Below are positions 46,851 to 59,667 of a DNA stretch of 64,000 nt, piece after piece. The notes beneath the pieces were generated by a model. The model searched no databases and had not been told where the DNA came from. It was given only the letters and a program-made list of their open reading frames with translations. The DNA comes from Druceiella hillmani (lineage: Eukaryota > Arthropoda > Insecta > Lepidoptera > Hepialidae), in the NCBI GenBank assembly GCA_039881145.1, contig JAYKKI010000074.1:8844501-8908500 (forward strand), in the 5' to 3' direction. The stretch's first letter is position 1; each line of letters opens with the position of its first letter. Position numbers and translations under genes: made by a program.

Positions 46851-49800
46851 GAATTTCTGCCGTTATTATACAACTCGTCGTTTGCTATTTAATATAAGAA
46901 GCAATGCTATTTTTTCCTCGCGTCATGTAATTATTTTTCCGTCATTTTGTATAGTTATATTTATAACTTTCGAAATGTTATCTGCCATTTTCCGTATTAT
47001 TGTTCTTATTAACGAATTAATAATTCATCGGGCTTCTATACAAGTTTAATATCTTAAACAATAAACTAACAATATAACCGGATTAAATAATCATTAAACT
47101 TCCGATATTATTTTTTCTTTCGCACGCACTTCCGTTAGTTGACGATTTGATCATTCTATTCATTAAGAAAAAAGAAATCTTTAAGCTTCGATATTATTAG
47201 GTCTTAATCTTAAAGATTTTGTATTTGAAAATTTTCTTCTTTTCAAAATTTATATTGCACATCTATTTGTAATATTTCATGGGCTGTGAAACCTTCAATA
47301 GTTAAAATTGATATTTATACTATTCATTCACACTCACTGATGATTGAATATTTCACAGAACGCTCTCGTTTCAGAAGGAAGTCTTCTTTAACTCGAATCG
47401 TTCAGGAATTAAAGCAAACTATAGCTTTGTCCTGTTATACTTTTGTCCTTATGATGATATTATGATTTCCTACAGGCTTCAATTGTAGAAAGAGGAAAAA
47501 CATATTTCAAAAATGTAATAGATTATAACTTGAAGGGTAGTAATTTATAGGTGACTAGATTAACTCTCCTTCTAGTGATATTCTTATAATTATGAATAAA
47601 CCTTTTTCCTCTAAAATCGAAAAAAATCGGGAAATTGGAACTTTCGAACTTTAATGAAATATATGTCTCTTTTGTAGTTTCGAAGTGGATTGAAAAAAAT
47701 GTAATTGTTTGAAAAATAATGACATTATAGTTTTTTAAATAATAATTTAAAAATTTAAATATTACTTTCAAACAAGTATCAAACAATATAAGATTTACGA
47801 AGGAATTGCTCTAAATTTAACATATCGGAACAAAAAATGGAATTTAACGAAACATGAAAGAAACAGAATATTAACAAAAAATATACCAAATAGTGTGATT
47901 GAAGTTAGGATAAGTGTACAAATAAAATTTTATTAAATCATGTTTAAAGTATACGCATACGTTTTCCAACGAATTGTACATTTATATAAGCAACATTTAA
48001 CTTAAAGATAAAATTAAAAAAAAGAACTGCATGAATTTTACTTTGCAATGAATATTTAGGTAAGGTCAGATAAAATAATTTTAAATAATAAAAAATTATG
48101 TATAATAATACCCATATTGCTTGAAATTGTAACGCAAATTAACCGAAATAATTTACTTGACAATTTTTAATATTATATAGAATATCTATATATGATTTTT
48201 GAATGCATAGGAATTTATTTGTGGAAGTTGTGGAGTTTTAACGAAAATAAAACTTTCTTAACTAAAAAAATTGAACCAACTTTATATAACTACCGAATCT
48301 AATGAAATATATAAAATAATGAATATATCAGTACTTGGTTGGAAATTTTGTAACTAAATATCGTTCCTAAGTACAAATAAATTTGATAAATATTTCTGTT
48401 AGAGATTAATGGAATCTATGCTAAGTGAACCCTTCTCTCCACTCTCACATACATGCACATCCATACACACATTTCGAACTTGATGAGTTTACTTCTCATC
48501 AGCGAGCAGTTCTTGCCAACATTTCCGGGTCCATCATTATACCCTGGTTTTGCTAAAGGGATTTATGTCTTAATACTTGGGAGACATAGATGCATCAAAA
48601 CTTGGGAGACATTATTATTAGATTATTATAAAACTTATATTATCCAAACTCGATTACGGCACCTGTGCTATTCATTGTTGAGGAATTCTGTGGTGTACTT
48701 TCAGTTTTCATGGTCAAATTGTAACAAATTTTTTATCATACTGCACTTTAGGTATCGAATAATTCCGATCCGGTGGTTGATTAATTCTGAAAATATTATT
48801 TAATATTCACAAAAATAAAATACAGTTAAAAACTGTTTTCAAACTCAGAAAATATTATTGTCACTTTAGTTGTAAACGCCACCTGTAATAATAATGCTTT
48901 GAATTATTATATATTTGTCGGCCGATTGCTGTGACACATAGCTTGTATATTACCCCAGGGCCAAAAAAAAATGTTATTAGTGAAATCTTCGAAAAAAATT
49001 AATAAAAAAACAATTAAATTTAAACATTATTATACTAAACCTGTTAAATAAATTAAATGACAAATATAATTATAAAGAAATTGAGACAACAAAGTAAACT
49101 TATATTGTATACATATAACATAGAAAAATTTTATATACGGAAGATTATTAATAGCGACGTCTACCCTCGTGTATTTGCCCGTGTTCGGATTATTTATCAT
49201 AGATGACAATTTTTTAAAACAACAGTGCAACAAAAAGAATTAATTTTTCTTTTCAAACATTATGTCAGAACTGAATAACACTTGACAAGTGCTGACGATG
49301 ATGTAAGTATAATTAATTTTTGTCCTTATCTATATCATACCTCATATCATTCGAGTGATTCGTAGGAAGTGAATGAAAAGTTTAAAATGTCTCTATTTTG
49401 TTCATCCTGGGCCATTTTGGATAATCTGCTGTTTGTGAGCCATTATTATATAGGTGAACCGTTATTATATCTGCGTATAGAAGACACACTGTATTTCTCT
49501 ATACACTGTATCTAGTACATAAACTGCATATCTTAACAGCTCAGAGTTCCGTAGGAATGGGATTTAAAAACTAGTGTGAAAAATAACCCCACTTTTCATA
49601 AAAAGCAAAAAAATTCTCTCACTTGCTTAATATGTGTTTCATTCAGCTATTTTTGTACAATTCAAACAAATATTTTTTTTCTTTTCTTTTGTATAATAGT
49701 GTCATTTTTATTTTTTAATCCTTATTTTCAACATTAAATTGAATTTTTTTCTCCCTCTTTACATTATTTATTCTTTCCAGTCGATAATAAACTAATTCGT

Positions 49801-52674
49801 TTTTCTCTATGGTTTTCCATGATTATTGTTTAATAAAATAAAGGTACACATTTATAACCTTAGTTTAAAATGAAGTTTAATGTGTTAAATTTCTGTAAAG
49901 TGCAATAATATAAACGTAAATCTTCTAAGCTTGTCTCAAAAGCGTTGTCAAGAAAGTAAATAGAATCAAATAAAATGTCAACTGTTCTTCATAGCAGGTT
50001 AAAGAGCTAAACGAGGTTAACATCAATTTAAATTAGAACTTCATTGTGTAAATTGCTCCTAAAAATTGAATACATATTTATTACAAGAAATAATCTGACA
50101 TCGGTAGACTTATTTAACTTTCATCGTATTTTTGACATTGAAAACAACATTATAAATCAGTTTTTTACAAGGCACAAAACTATTAATAAATAAATTAAAA
50201 GTTATTGACCTGTACTGCTTGATATATTTGTCTGGCTAACTCTAGCTGACCTGGTTTTAATTTTTTTCTAAGGATTCTGTTAATTTGCCATATCTAAATC
50301 AATATTTTTAAAAGGTACTGCGTGCATTTTGTTTTTTATTTGTATGTTGTTTTTTATTTATTTTGAATTCTAACATCGATATTGGCAGAGGTAAGCATTG
50401 TGTTATTACAAGCAAAGGTCAAGTAGTGCTAGTCAAAGTAAAGGAAATTATAGAAAAAAAAGGTTATAAGGACACATTTTATTAAGAAAGGTGCAAAAAC
50501 CACCAAAACCCCAAAGTGAAAAGTGATTTAAGTTCTATTTAGACTGCAAGTTTCGTTAAAAATATTTTTTGGCAAAAATATATTTTTGTTTTTCACAAAA
50601 AGTATGATATGCACATAAACCATCATCACGTTCGAAATGCTTTATTCGTTATAGTTAGAAATTTGGAATATAGCGTATATTAATAAAGTTCAGTAATGCA
50701 ATACTACTTTTAAGTTTGAAATTGACAAGTTATTCTTTCCCGTTGCTTTAATTTCGCTTGGACTGGATTTTTAATTGCATATTATTACGAAATTTACTAA
50801 TTTTAAACCCTGTATTATTTCAATCTTTTTTAAAAAATTTTAAATACGCACCTTATTTCAAATTGGATTTATTTCTTCAATTTTAATATTGACTTATTTT
50901 TCAATTCACATTTCGCATGAATAATTTTAATACTTTGTGTGATTAAAATACTTTTTTCTGAGTATGCATTACTTCTTTCTGCTTTGTACCAAACTAAGAT
51001 TGTATTTTCCATTTTAGTGTATTGTTTTACACAGTGAATTTTTCTGTGTATCAATGGAGTGCTTTTGTAGCTAATGGAATTTTCGGGTCCGGAAGTATGT
51101 CTTAAGATAAGAGACCAAAGCTTGTTTTATTGAAGTCAAAAGCGAGGTTTTATTTTCAGACAATTGTCTATTAACCTTTTCTTTTGGTGCTATGTTAATG
51201 GTGTCTAGAAAAATTTATATTTATTATTTTATTCTTGCTAAGCATAACTAATATAAACCTAATACTTTAATGGATAGTATATCCTCTACGTTAAAAATAC
51301 AATGAAATTTATCTAATATATCACCCATCGTAGAAATATAAACGTAAATAATATAGAAAAAAAGGAAATAATATTTAGATTTATTGTAAGAGATTGTAAG
51401 AGTATTGAGAATTTATTTATTATAAGTATATAAGTGCCATAACATTAAAAATCTTATTTTTACTTTTTTAATGGTCAGACTTGTGAATAATTTGCGCCAG
51501 TTTTCAATAACCCATCCACTAGTAAATATAAGTTAACTCAGTTGGCTTATGTCACCTTTTGATACAAAACGTATACATGTACATTTGTAACCAATTTTTA
51601 CTTTCGGATTGGTTACTGAAAAGTGTCAATACTTGGTTTCACTTCTTAGGGATAACAAAAAATATTAATAATATAATTTTTCATTATAAATATGCCTTTT
51701 AAAATAAATGATACGATATGGTATGATATTTATATTTTATTAATACTTTTCATAAGTAACATATTTAACAAATTAAAAAAAAAACAATTTTAATTTTCCT
51801 AAACTGAATTAATCAAGGAAACTAATATGTTTAAACAATTATACATACCAATATATTTTGTCTTGTGAATAATAATATAAGAAAATAATTTTTTTTACAT
51901 TATCCATTTTACTAAAAGTAACAAAAAATACTAAGTAATAAGTTTTTGTTACTTTTATTAAAATGGAATTAGCCGAATAAAACGGTTACAGAAATTAAAA
52001 ATATAAATAAATTTGTCATTATGTACCTATGAGATTTAAAAATATTTTTTATTTAATTGAGACTAAACAACTACTATTGTGTAATCTCATCGTTAATAAT
52101 ATAGTTTAGTATCACAAATCGATGTTTAAATGAATTGAAAACTAGCAAGTCTTCTAAAATATTTGTTAATTTTACATAGGTAACAAATTCCGTTCTAAAA
52201 TATAACTCCAAAATATCAACAAAATCTTAAATTTCTGTTATATTAATTAGCTATCAGTTAGTCAAACAAAATGGTGACAATATTATTTTTTTACTTTTTG
52301 ACTCTTTAACTTATTCCATCACTGTTAAAAAATTACCAAAATTAGTTATCTAATCACTAATTAGAGAGAAAGAACCTGTCAAGCACGAGTGGAACTTGCA
52401 CTACTAAGATCCGTACACATTTAAGCGTTTATAAATATTTAATGGTACATAACATCCCTGTTAAACTATTTACAAAACTTTAATTGTTTAAACAAAAAAA
52501 TTATGAAAACGGATTCATTATAATTTACCATAAAAATGAGATGAAATAAACTTATTTAGGGATTCATACCGTGTTTAAAGGGAAATTACTTTATTTACCA
52601 TATATTGTTACTGATATATTGTTACTAATATAGGCTCATTTAACCAAAAAAAACATAATAACTAATATAATTAA
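46851..52674. other. long stretch without recognisable gene or repeat family
   Basis: Nearly 6 kb of AT-rich DNA. Small items are a duplicated ACTTGGGAGACAT (48576 and 48600) and an imperfect hairpin at 48825 (AAAATACAGTT / AACTGTTTT). The hairpin at 51904-51966 is annotated separately. A 116-codon plus-strand frame (48453-48803) has no domain that I recognise. Confidence 0.45.
51904..51966. repeat. 24-bp-arm hairpin, one mismatch
   Basis: CCATTTTACTAAAAGTAACA and following (51904-51927) pairs with 51943-51966, with one mismatch and a 15-base loop. Confidence 0.9.
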
Positions 52675-52685
52675 GGGGGGGGGGG
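52675..52685. repeat. poly-G run (G11)
   Basis: Eleven consecutive G between TTAA and CATAT. Confidence 0.9.
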
Positions 52686-52799
52686 CATATATTTAATCGT
52701 GAATATCTCAAAAACGTCAATACTTGGAATCATCATTATAGTTTTCTTGCAAACTTTGCGTAGTAGTTTAGTACGTAGTATTCTAATCTCTGTTTTGTA

Positions 52800-53000
52800 A
52801 TATTTTAGATTTAGTAGTTTCGAAAATTTTTTGAGGGGGACAAATATTTTTATTTATGTTTCAGTACATCGTTAAGATATGTTTTTTCTTGTGTTTCAAA
52901 ATCTCCAGAAGATTTTGTTTCATGTTAGCTATTGAGATATATGTTCAAGTTAATATACTTTATTACTGCGTTTTTTTCACTATTATTAAAAATTGTTGCA
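52800..53000 (+). mobile_element. GGAACCC-type repeat, degenerate copy
   Basis: Blocks TAGTTTCGAAAATTTTTTGA, GGGGGACAAATA, TGTTAGCTATTGAGATATAT and GTTAATATACTTTATTACTG follow the order seen in the better copies. The tail is missing. The call rests on a few short blocks. Confidence 0.4.
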
Positions 53001-53924
53001 TTACATGATTTCTGAGACTCTGAGAAACTAACTGGAATGTCTTTCTTCTTGACCTAAGCAAGCAAGAAACATAATTAATACGTAGGTGAATATCTACATA
53101 TATATATAAAGACAAGAAGGTAAGAATGTATGTTCAAAACTTACGCCAAAAATAAATAAAAACCACTAAACAAGACAACATATTAAACCATTAAGAAAAA
53201 AATTGTAATCGTTTTTGCAACAGACTTTTAAATAGCTAAGCAATATAAGGAAAACATAAAATGGAATGGAAGGGAAATATATATTTCCAATCGCTCCTAG
53301 ATCAATTTTCATTCCTTGTTCAAGTTAAATAAAAATAATTAAAATTTAAAAAGGTGTATGTCTGAAGAAAACATCTCGCTTTGGACCGCTGCTTATAAAA
53401 TAATGGAAACAAAGTGCCATTCAGAAAATGATAAGCGATTGTTTACAAGGCATCAATGCATGCCATCTTTAGTGCAGCACTTTCGTAGTAGAAATCGTTA
53501 AAAATAATTCATATTTTATATAATGCAAACTTAATGAGGTCGCAATGGATACAAATGCACAAGCGTTTCTTTCGTGACTGACATAATGACATGGCTTTAA
53601 AATATATGTTAAATATTCCTGTTTGCTTTGTAACCATTTACTTCAATATATAAATTTATTTATAAACCAAAAAATTTCGAAACACTTTTTGAAAGAACTT
53701 TCACAGATTTTTTAAATTTTACAAATGCTCATACTCTACCATATCTAATATAGGAAAGAAGAGAATGGCCTATCAGTTTTGAAAAAGGTACGCCTAATTT
53801 TGTACATTAAATAAATTTAATTTGAAATTTTATTTTCGATACTGAAGCAAAACAAACGATAACATATTCGACCAAAAGAATGAATGTTTCTGATACAGGC
53901 GATCTTGAGTTATAGCGGACTGCT
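53001..53924. other. no gene recognised
   Basis: A GC-richer patch at 53380-53500 (GGACCGCTGC, TGCAGCAC) has no match elsewhere in the window. Confidence 0.45.
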
Positions 53925-54240
53925 CGAGAAAAAAGCTCACACCGAGTCATAACGCCCACTTATTGCGTAGAACAAAATGGTTAATTGGACGCAGAAATAT
54001 TCTTAGCGAAAGAAACATTATCTCTGGGCTACCAATACTAACTTACCTAATTACATTCTTTTATTCAGGCAATCTGTTTGAATCTTATTAAGTATCGTGC
54101 TTTGTTGTTTGTGCAGCTGAAGCGATGTGACGTTTATGTAATTAACAAACGCTACGCAGTTAAACATAGATAGGTTAAAGCCGCCGTAGCATCGCGAGGG
54201 AAGCTTTGCTGGATCGAGTGATAGTAAGTTTATTATATCA
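53925..54240 (+). mobile_element. dispersed repeat family A, copy 3
   Basis: Matches copies 1 and 2 through AAAAGCTCACACCGAGTCAT, TTATTGCG, TTAATTGGAC, CCTAATTACATTCTTTTATTC, AGGCAATCTGTTTGA, GTGACGTTTATGTAATTAAC, AAACGCTACGCAGTTAAACA and GTAGCATCGCG. Only one TGACGT (54128-54133) remains where the other copies have two. Confidence 0.7.
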
Positions 54241-54846
54241 TGTGAATGTGATTCCTAGAGAGTGGATTATATACTATAAAAAAGTCTGAAACAGGCTTAC
54301 AAATCTGTTTGAAACAATTTTGACATATGTAAGTAAAATTTGAATACATGCAACATTTTTATGTTGTAAAGGAAAAAACACATCATACTTAATTGAGAAA
54401 ACAAAACCAAATACGACTAAGGCTATGGGAGTTCTGTGTACACTCGTAATATTTTTATTGAACTATTGACAAATATTAATTTTTTGAACCGTAAATATAT
54501 CGTCCACTATGTCTTTTACGTGCGTAAAAACGTGATGAATATTTTTACACCTGTGAAAGTTACAGTAGGCGATATACGTTGTAAGAAATTAATATTTTTA
54601 AATAGTTGAGTAGAAATGCTATGCACTTATTTTACAAATTTTATTATTTATTAACAAATATGTATTTAAATATATTGCCCAGTATATATTTTAAAGTCAT
54701 AATTAATATATGTTTTGAAATATAAAGTTATTTCTGCAGTTGACTTAAACCCCTTGTATGGAGATTCCATGAAATTTTGTTTACAGCAAATAAGTTGGTC
54801 GATAATTAGTACTCCTATACTGGTATAACCTACTAAGCCGTTTTCG

Positions 54847-54847
<1 letters not shown>

Positions 54848-54912
<65 letters not shown>
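54848..54912. repeat. (TA)n microsatellite
   Basis: An uninterrupted TA tract of about 65 bp. Confidence 0.95.
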
Positions 54913-54916
<4 letters not shown>

Positions 54917-55307
54917 GAATATATTACTACGTCGAATTCTTTTTAGTTATTCAGAAATAGCGGTTTAGCTGGTAGGATGTTGGAAATGTGGCTCTAATGA
55001 AAATTACCATTTTAAAGATTGATATTTCGTAAATACTTGATAGATACTTGCAAGGAAAAAGTGATCATGACATACCAAAATATTTCTGAAAGACCTATAT
55101 AATGGAGTATGCGAAAGAATCACTGTGAAATGGCTGTGATATAGATATACCAACACGTACACATGGACATGTCGAAACGAATAATGGTTTCTAGTTCGGC
55201 TTTGGTACTCTAAAAATACCTTAAGAATTTTAAAATTTTATTTCTTTAACTTTCTTGTTGTTATCAAATTTTGTCGGAATATTTTGTTCTTAATATCAGT
55301 TAAGTTT

Positions 55308-55535
55308 TTAATTTTTATAATCCAAAATAATATTATGAGTAGAGAAACATCTAAGGTTTACGTTAACCGATGTAATTGGGCAATACTGAACTAAAATAAA
55401 TTTCGCCAATACTATTAATAAAGCTACTAATTTGAAATTTGGCTTGTTTCTTAAAACGTTTTTAAATGGTTCTATAAGTTTATCTGGGACAATATCTGGC
55501 AATTCAAAGTTTATTTTACTGATTTTTTTCCATCA
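55308..55535 (-). pseudogene. hAT-family transposase C-terminal fragment
   Basis: The minus strand reads (from about 55535) KINFELPDIVPDKLIEPF, then FKLVALLIVLAKF, then QYCPITSVNVNLRCFSTHNI and ends at a stop after DYKN. From family knowledge, arthropod hAT-like transposases carry a C-terminal motif of the form (Y/F)xP(I/L)TSxxVERxFS followed by YKxIL. Here PITSVNV, then RCFS and the THNIILD position fit, with the usual VER replaced by VNLRC. The frame is short, lacks the catalytic and zinc-finger parts, and has no recognisable continuation upstream, so it is a dead fragment. The reading is by motif only. Confidence 0.5.
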
Positions 55536-56302
55536 ACTAAATAGATTCATTAAAGTACACGCTTTGTGTTTCAAGTGTTTTACTCATCTCGAGTAAATGA
55601 GAAAAATTCAGTCAGTCGCAACATCTGCACATAAAAGCCATTTATCAAGCATTTGACGGCGCCAAAGTATTGAATGTATAATAATACTGTTTCCAGTTAG
55701 TTTTCTCAACAAGTTACAACCGATTTAAGCGACAAAGGTACAATAGGACGTTCTTCTTTACGTGCTTTAATGAAAATTAGTGTTTTACTTACACTTTCTT
55801 TGATGTCGAAATAAATTTATCTCGATTTCTGAATGAGTATTACACTTCTTCGGTTAATTGATTAAAATACATTTAGCTAAAATATCTAGCGGATTTTGAC
55901 ATCTTTGATCATATTTTGAGCAGCTTGAGAGAGAAAAATATGCAAGTTGTGGAGTCATAGTTAAATATTTGGACTTTCAAAGCCTTTTATATATATTTTT
56001 AAATATCTATAATGTCGTCTGCAGAAATTAACATTTTTCAACCCATATTTATTGTGTAATACATTGTAAATTTATGCGTAATGTTAATTTGCCATGTAAA
56101 TTTCAAATCAAAAAATATTTTTCAAGAAAAAAAATTATTCAAGGATTAGAAAATTTGACAGCACCAAAATATAAAATGTTTAAACAAATCTCCGAAAATA
56201 TTTTTCCGATACAACAAAAAATAATTTGTACATAACATGTATTTCGGATTAGCAATCGCTAGCCAAGAAAAACAGCGGGTCCCACATAAACTTCGAATGT
56301 GA

Positions 56303-56569
56303 TCAAAAGGGCAGAACAATACCTTTGATTTACAATCGCCTATGTTATGGAGAGAATCCGATAATCACACCGAAGACTGTTATTTTTGCTGTTGCGAGAC
56401 TATTAGCTACAATTCTATAATAAAAAAGGACTTGGTATATCCAACCATGCAATCAGTAACGCACGCGGTGCATCGCGATCTGAACGTTGCACCGCTATCA
56501 TCTCCATATTTGGAATCAGTGCAAACTGAAGACATGAGCAGTGATGTCGAGAGAGATGTCTTAACCTGA
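56303..56569 (+). pseudogene. fragment of uncharacterised arthropod DCYFC-type family
   Basis: The frame is open from a stop at 56300-56302 and includes MLWRESDNHTEDCYFC, then VYPTMQSVTHAVH, an acidic and serine-rich stretch (SVQTEDMSSDVERD) and a stop. I recall a family of uncharacterised, repeat-associated arthropod proteins with MVWREPxDHxxDCYFC, then (K/V)YPxLPSAxRPVPH and an acidic tail. The order and spacing here fit that family, although the LPSA and PVPH parts are altered. Only this small segment is present, without the longer C-terminal part, so it is treated as a decayed transposon-associated fragment. The function of the family is unknown to me. Confidence 0.5.
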
Positions 56570-57362
56570 AGCTCAATTTGAGCCAAGTGCAAGTGGAACA
56601 CAATAATTTTCATAGTCAGTCTATACAATTCAATCTGTAGATGTTTTAATGCACTTGTCATTAATGTAAGCATTTGTTGTTTTGCGTGTTGTTTTTCTGT
56701 TACTGATTACTGAATGGTTTCACGTTAGAATATAAATTTAATGAGTCCACAATGGCTTTTCCATGGCATCGGTGTTACTGTAATAAAACTTCTTTATTGG
56801 CTAAACTTGCCAGTCTTATAGAAACTATAAAAGAGATGAATATTTGGACTATAAATTTGTTACTTCTGAGGATCCATGAAATTCTCATATACAGTATGAA
56901 ACTAAATCGATCAATAATTAAAGCGATCTACTTGATTTCAAAATTTTCACCTGTATCTATGAAATCATCTTCTAGTATACTCCAGTAATGCATGCAATTG
57001 AACATCGGCTTGAGCGACCATAAAATCTATATTTTTTTCCGGGAGTAAAATGTTTGTTTGGTTAATTTTACTTATTTAAATGACGAAAATTTAGTCTTGT
57101 AGAGCAGTCAGATTAATACTTCCCCACGAAAAAAAGAAATAACTGTAACTGCGTGTTATTCAACTTTTTAAAGGCCGTTTGTACCTTCCTTAAGTGTATA
57201 AGTTGCATGTGGTCGGCGCAAATTTTGGATTTATAATTCTCGCATAAATGTAAACGGTCTTTCTTTTAAATCTTTTAAATTTCGCACAATTTAGAAGATC
57301 AATTTTTCAAAAAGGAAATTTAAAAAATAAAAATGATAGGTAATATTTAACATTCAGTTTAA
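56570..57362. other. no further coding sequence recognised
   Basis: A 78-codon plus-strand frame (56752-56988) follows the DCYFC fragment. Its LLAKLASLIETIKEMNIW stretch could conceivably be a decayed continuation of the same protein, but I cannot support that. The target site TTAA of the piggyBac element is at 57359-57362. Confidence 0.35.
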
Positions 57363-58621
57363 CCCGCCGGAACTCGCGCCCTTAAAAGTTACGTGAGTAC
57401 TCACTCACAGTATTTTGCTTACGTTTAAAAAACAGTTAAATCCATACGTGAAAGCTACTTGGTAGTATATTTTTTATTATACATGTAATATTAATTGAAT
57501 ATTTATTTTCAGTAAAAAAAGTTCATAAGTTTCTTTTACTGTGTTAACACTGAGGAACTTAAATTTGTCAGTCTTCTCAGGCAGTTTAAAAAAAAAATGT
57601 TAAGAAAAATAAAAAGTTAAAAAAATTCAATAACAACAACTTAATTTTCTTCATATATGTTTGATTTACACATATCACATAATATGACAGCATGTTCAGA
57701 ACACAAAAATTGTTGGCAGTAAACACAAGCCTTTTTTGTTCTGCGGTTTTTACGTCATGGGCACACTGGACATATACTTTTAGGTGTCTCGGTGTGTAAA
57801 GCCTCTCTTTTATTAGAAAAAAACGTTTAATAATTTGTCAAAGAAGGTATGATAGATACTTCAAAGTACTTTCACGGTTAATCTGTGACTGGGTTAACAT
57901 AAGAGACAACTTTGTCAAGTATTCCATCCAATGATCAGCACATTACATGTCTTAAGTAACAAAATGTAGAAAACATTCCATTATCTCTTTAGCATCTTTG
58001 ACTACTGGTTTCACCTCTGATCCAGAGTCAATTATATGACTTCATCTCAATGTTGGTGCACTGTGGATGATAAAACTCTTTATTGAACTCGTCTTCGCCT
58101 AAATGATATTAACTTTGTGCTGACTGACTTGAAGAAATCTCATCTTGTTTGGTCTCTGATGAAGACTGTTTCGTAACAGTGCAATGTTCACTGTGTTAGT
58201 TTTCTCCGTCACTCTCAATATTGTCCGCCCTAATATCTTCAGTATTTTCTTTTAGTAACCACGCCATAACTTGCCAAAACTTGCCATTCATCTCTTTTAT
58301 CCATCTACGAAAAAAAACATAGGACATATTTTATTACTTTTTTCTACTGTTTATATATTTCTGAACAGTTTTCATAAAAAAGTTAACTTTAAAATACGAT
58401 TGAAAAAAACGGTTGTAGAAATAAAGTACTTATGTCGACACTCGTGCGGTGAGCAAAATGCCGCCCTGACTGAACAAACCTGCTTCTACAAGTGTACTCC
58501 ACACTAGCCCAAGGCCAATATTTTGATTCAGCGCACGAGACTGTTAGGTATCCTACCTACAAAATGGCAGCGTTTAAAAATTTACCGTGAGCAAAATGCT
58601 CATAGCGCGAGTTCTCGCGGG
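57363..58621. mobile_element. piggyBac-like transposon, internally deleted, with TTAA flanks
   Basis: Both ends are visible. The left terminal repeat CCCGCCGGAACTCGCGC (57363-57379) and the right end (58605-58621) are inverted repeats matching at 15 of 17 positions. Each is flanked by TTAA (57359-57362 and 58622-58625), the canonical piggyBac target duplication, and the element starts with CCC as piggyBac ends do. Weaker subterminal inverted homology follows on both sides (AGTATTTTGCTTACG and AGCATTTTGCTCACG). Inside are transposase remnants on the minus strand. At 1259 bp it is about half the length of an autonomous element. Confidence 0.85.
57641..58304 (-). pseudogene. piggyBac transposase pseudogene (N-terminal and C-terminal remnants)
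   Basis: The C-terminal part (57641-57792) encodes a cysteine-rich finger in the order CPVC, RKNRRTKKACVYC, CSEH and CDMC, ending in a stop at 57641-57643. This arrangement is typical of the C-terminal zinc-binding domain of piggyBac transposases, where it contacts the transposon end. A TGA at 57756-57758 sits between CPVCP and RKNRRT, where a tryptophan codon would be expected. The part at about 57960-58304 holds an acidic, serine-rich N-terminal stretch (KQSSSETKQDEISSSQS) and GEDEFNKEFYHP, with several stops. The catalytic DDD core is missing, so the element cannot make its own transposase. Confidence 0.7.
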
Positions 58622-58625
58622 TTAA

Positions 58626-59372
58626 AAGACTTTTCTGATAATATCGAAATAAATGTATTAAACCAATTATTATCATGTATTTGTTCACATATTATTTGAG
58701 ATTTTTATATAAAGTATCTGCATAAACTGTTGGGACGGTGCCGTTAGGGGCTCATTGTAAACAAAGTATTAGCTCGAATTATTTACTACAGTCTTTTACT
58801 TAGAGCAATGCATTCGAAAGTTCGGCGTAGTTAATTTACTAACAATTCTTGTTATATGGCGCAATTAGTTATCCACATTTTGTATAAATTCGATACTTTT
58901 ACATGTTTAGTTATTTAAAAATCACTTTATTTAAAATGGTGACGGTACATGGAATAAAAGTGACATAATTAAATATTCAGTAAATATATTGATAAAAAAC
59001 ATAAATCTGAACAGTAATTGTAAATTTTAAAATATTTAATAAAGTTGAAACTTTGAGATAAAGATGGATCATAGTATAATAAATTGTTAATTTTTTCAAC
59101 GAATATAGAAGCAACTAAAAATTAATTTTGCAAATAATACTAATCTAAAAAGATACTAATTTTAATAGAAAGGAAATCACACAACCAGACGCTCTTGTCA
59201 CGATCGCGGCTAAGTAGCGAGATGAACGCACGGGGCGTTCAGATTAATGCGCGGTCATTTCCGCTTTCATTTACTCGTTCCGCTTGGTCCTTCTCTTTAC
59301 TTCCTGTTCTGATGAAATAACAGACGTTCTCATGAATTATACATACAGTGAATTGAAAAATAGGTAAACAAC
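58626..59372. other. no gene recognised
   Basis: A GC-richer patch (about 59195-59300) directly precedes the LINE fragment and may belong to it. The rest is AT-rich and featureless. Confidence 0.4.
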
Positions 59373-59667
59373 ATGTGGAGAACTCTTTACAACTATGAAA
59401 TTTACAAAAAATGTGACAAATACGGCGGAACCGATATTGCGAGAACCATAACAGGATCACGTATTAGGTGGCTTGGCCATCTTTACAGATATGCTGATAG
59501 TTTTCCTGTCAAAAAAGGAATTTTTTTGAAGATTAAGGAGACTAGGCGAAAAGGATGAGAAGGAGCTAGATGCCATTGAAAAGGACCTCCAACTAACGGG
59601 CGTCAACCGGTGGAGGGCCATCGCGTCAGACAGGGTCAGGTGGAGAAGGATCAGCGAGTCAGTTTAG
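59373..59667 (+). pseudogene. RTE-like LINE reverse-transcriptase 3' end, frameshifted
   Basis: Frame 1 (59373-59556) encodes ARTITGSRIRWLGHLYRYAD. A one-base shift near 59558 moves to a second frame (59563-59667) encoding LDAIEKDLQLTGV, NRWRAIASDRVRWRRI and a stop at 59665-59667. From family knowledge, RWLGH plus the (D/E)DLxxLGVxxWRxxAxDRxxWR tail is the usual C-terminus of RTE-clade and related LINE proteins of arthropods. The stop is followed within about 25 bases by TGATGATGACGATGA, similar to the short-unit 3' tails of RTE elements. The 5' part is missing, as expected for 5' truncation on insertion. Confidence 0.75.

Noticed and set aside
46729..47049. 106-codon plus-strand frame as a real gene
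   Set aside because: It starts inside a family B repeat and is not open in the other copies; composition is typical of chance frames.
48453..48803. 116-codon plus-strand frame
   Set aside because: No motif, signal peptide or supporting repeat homology that I could see.
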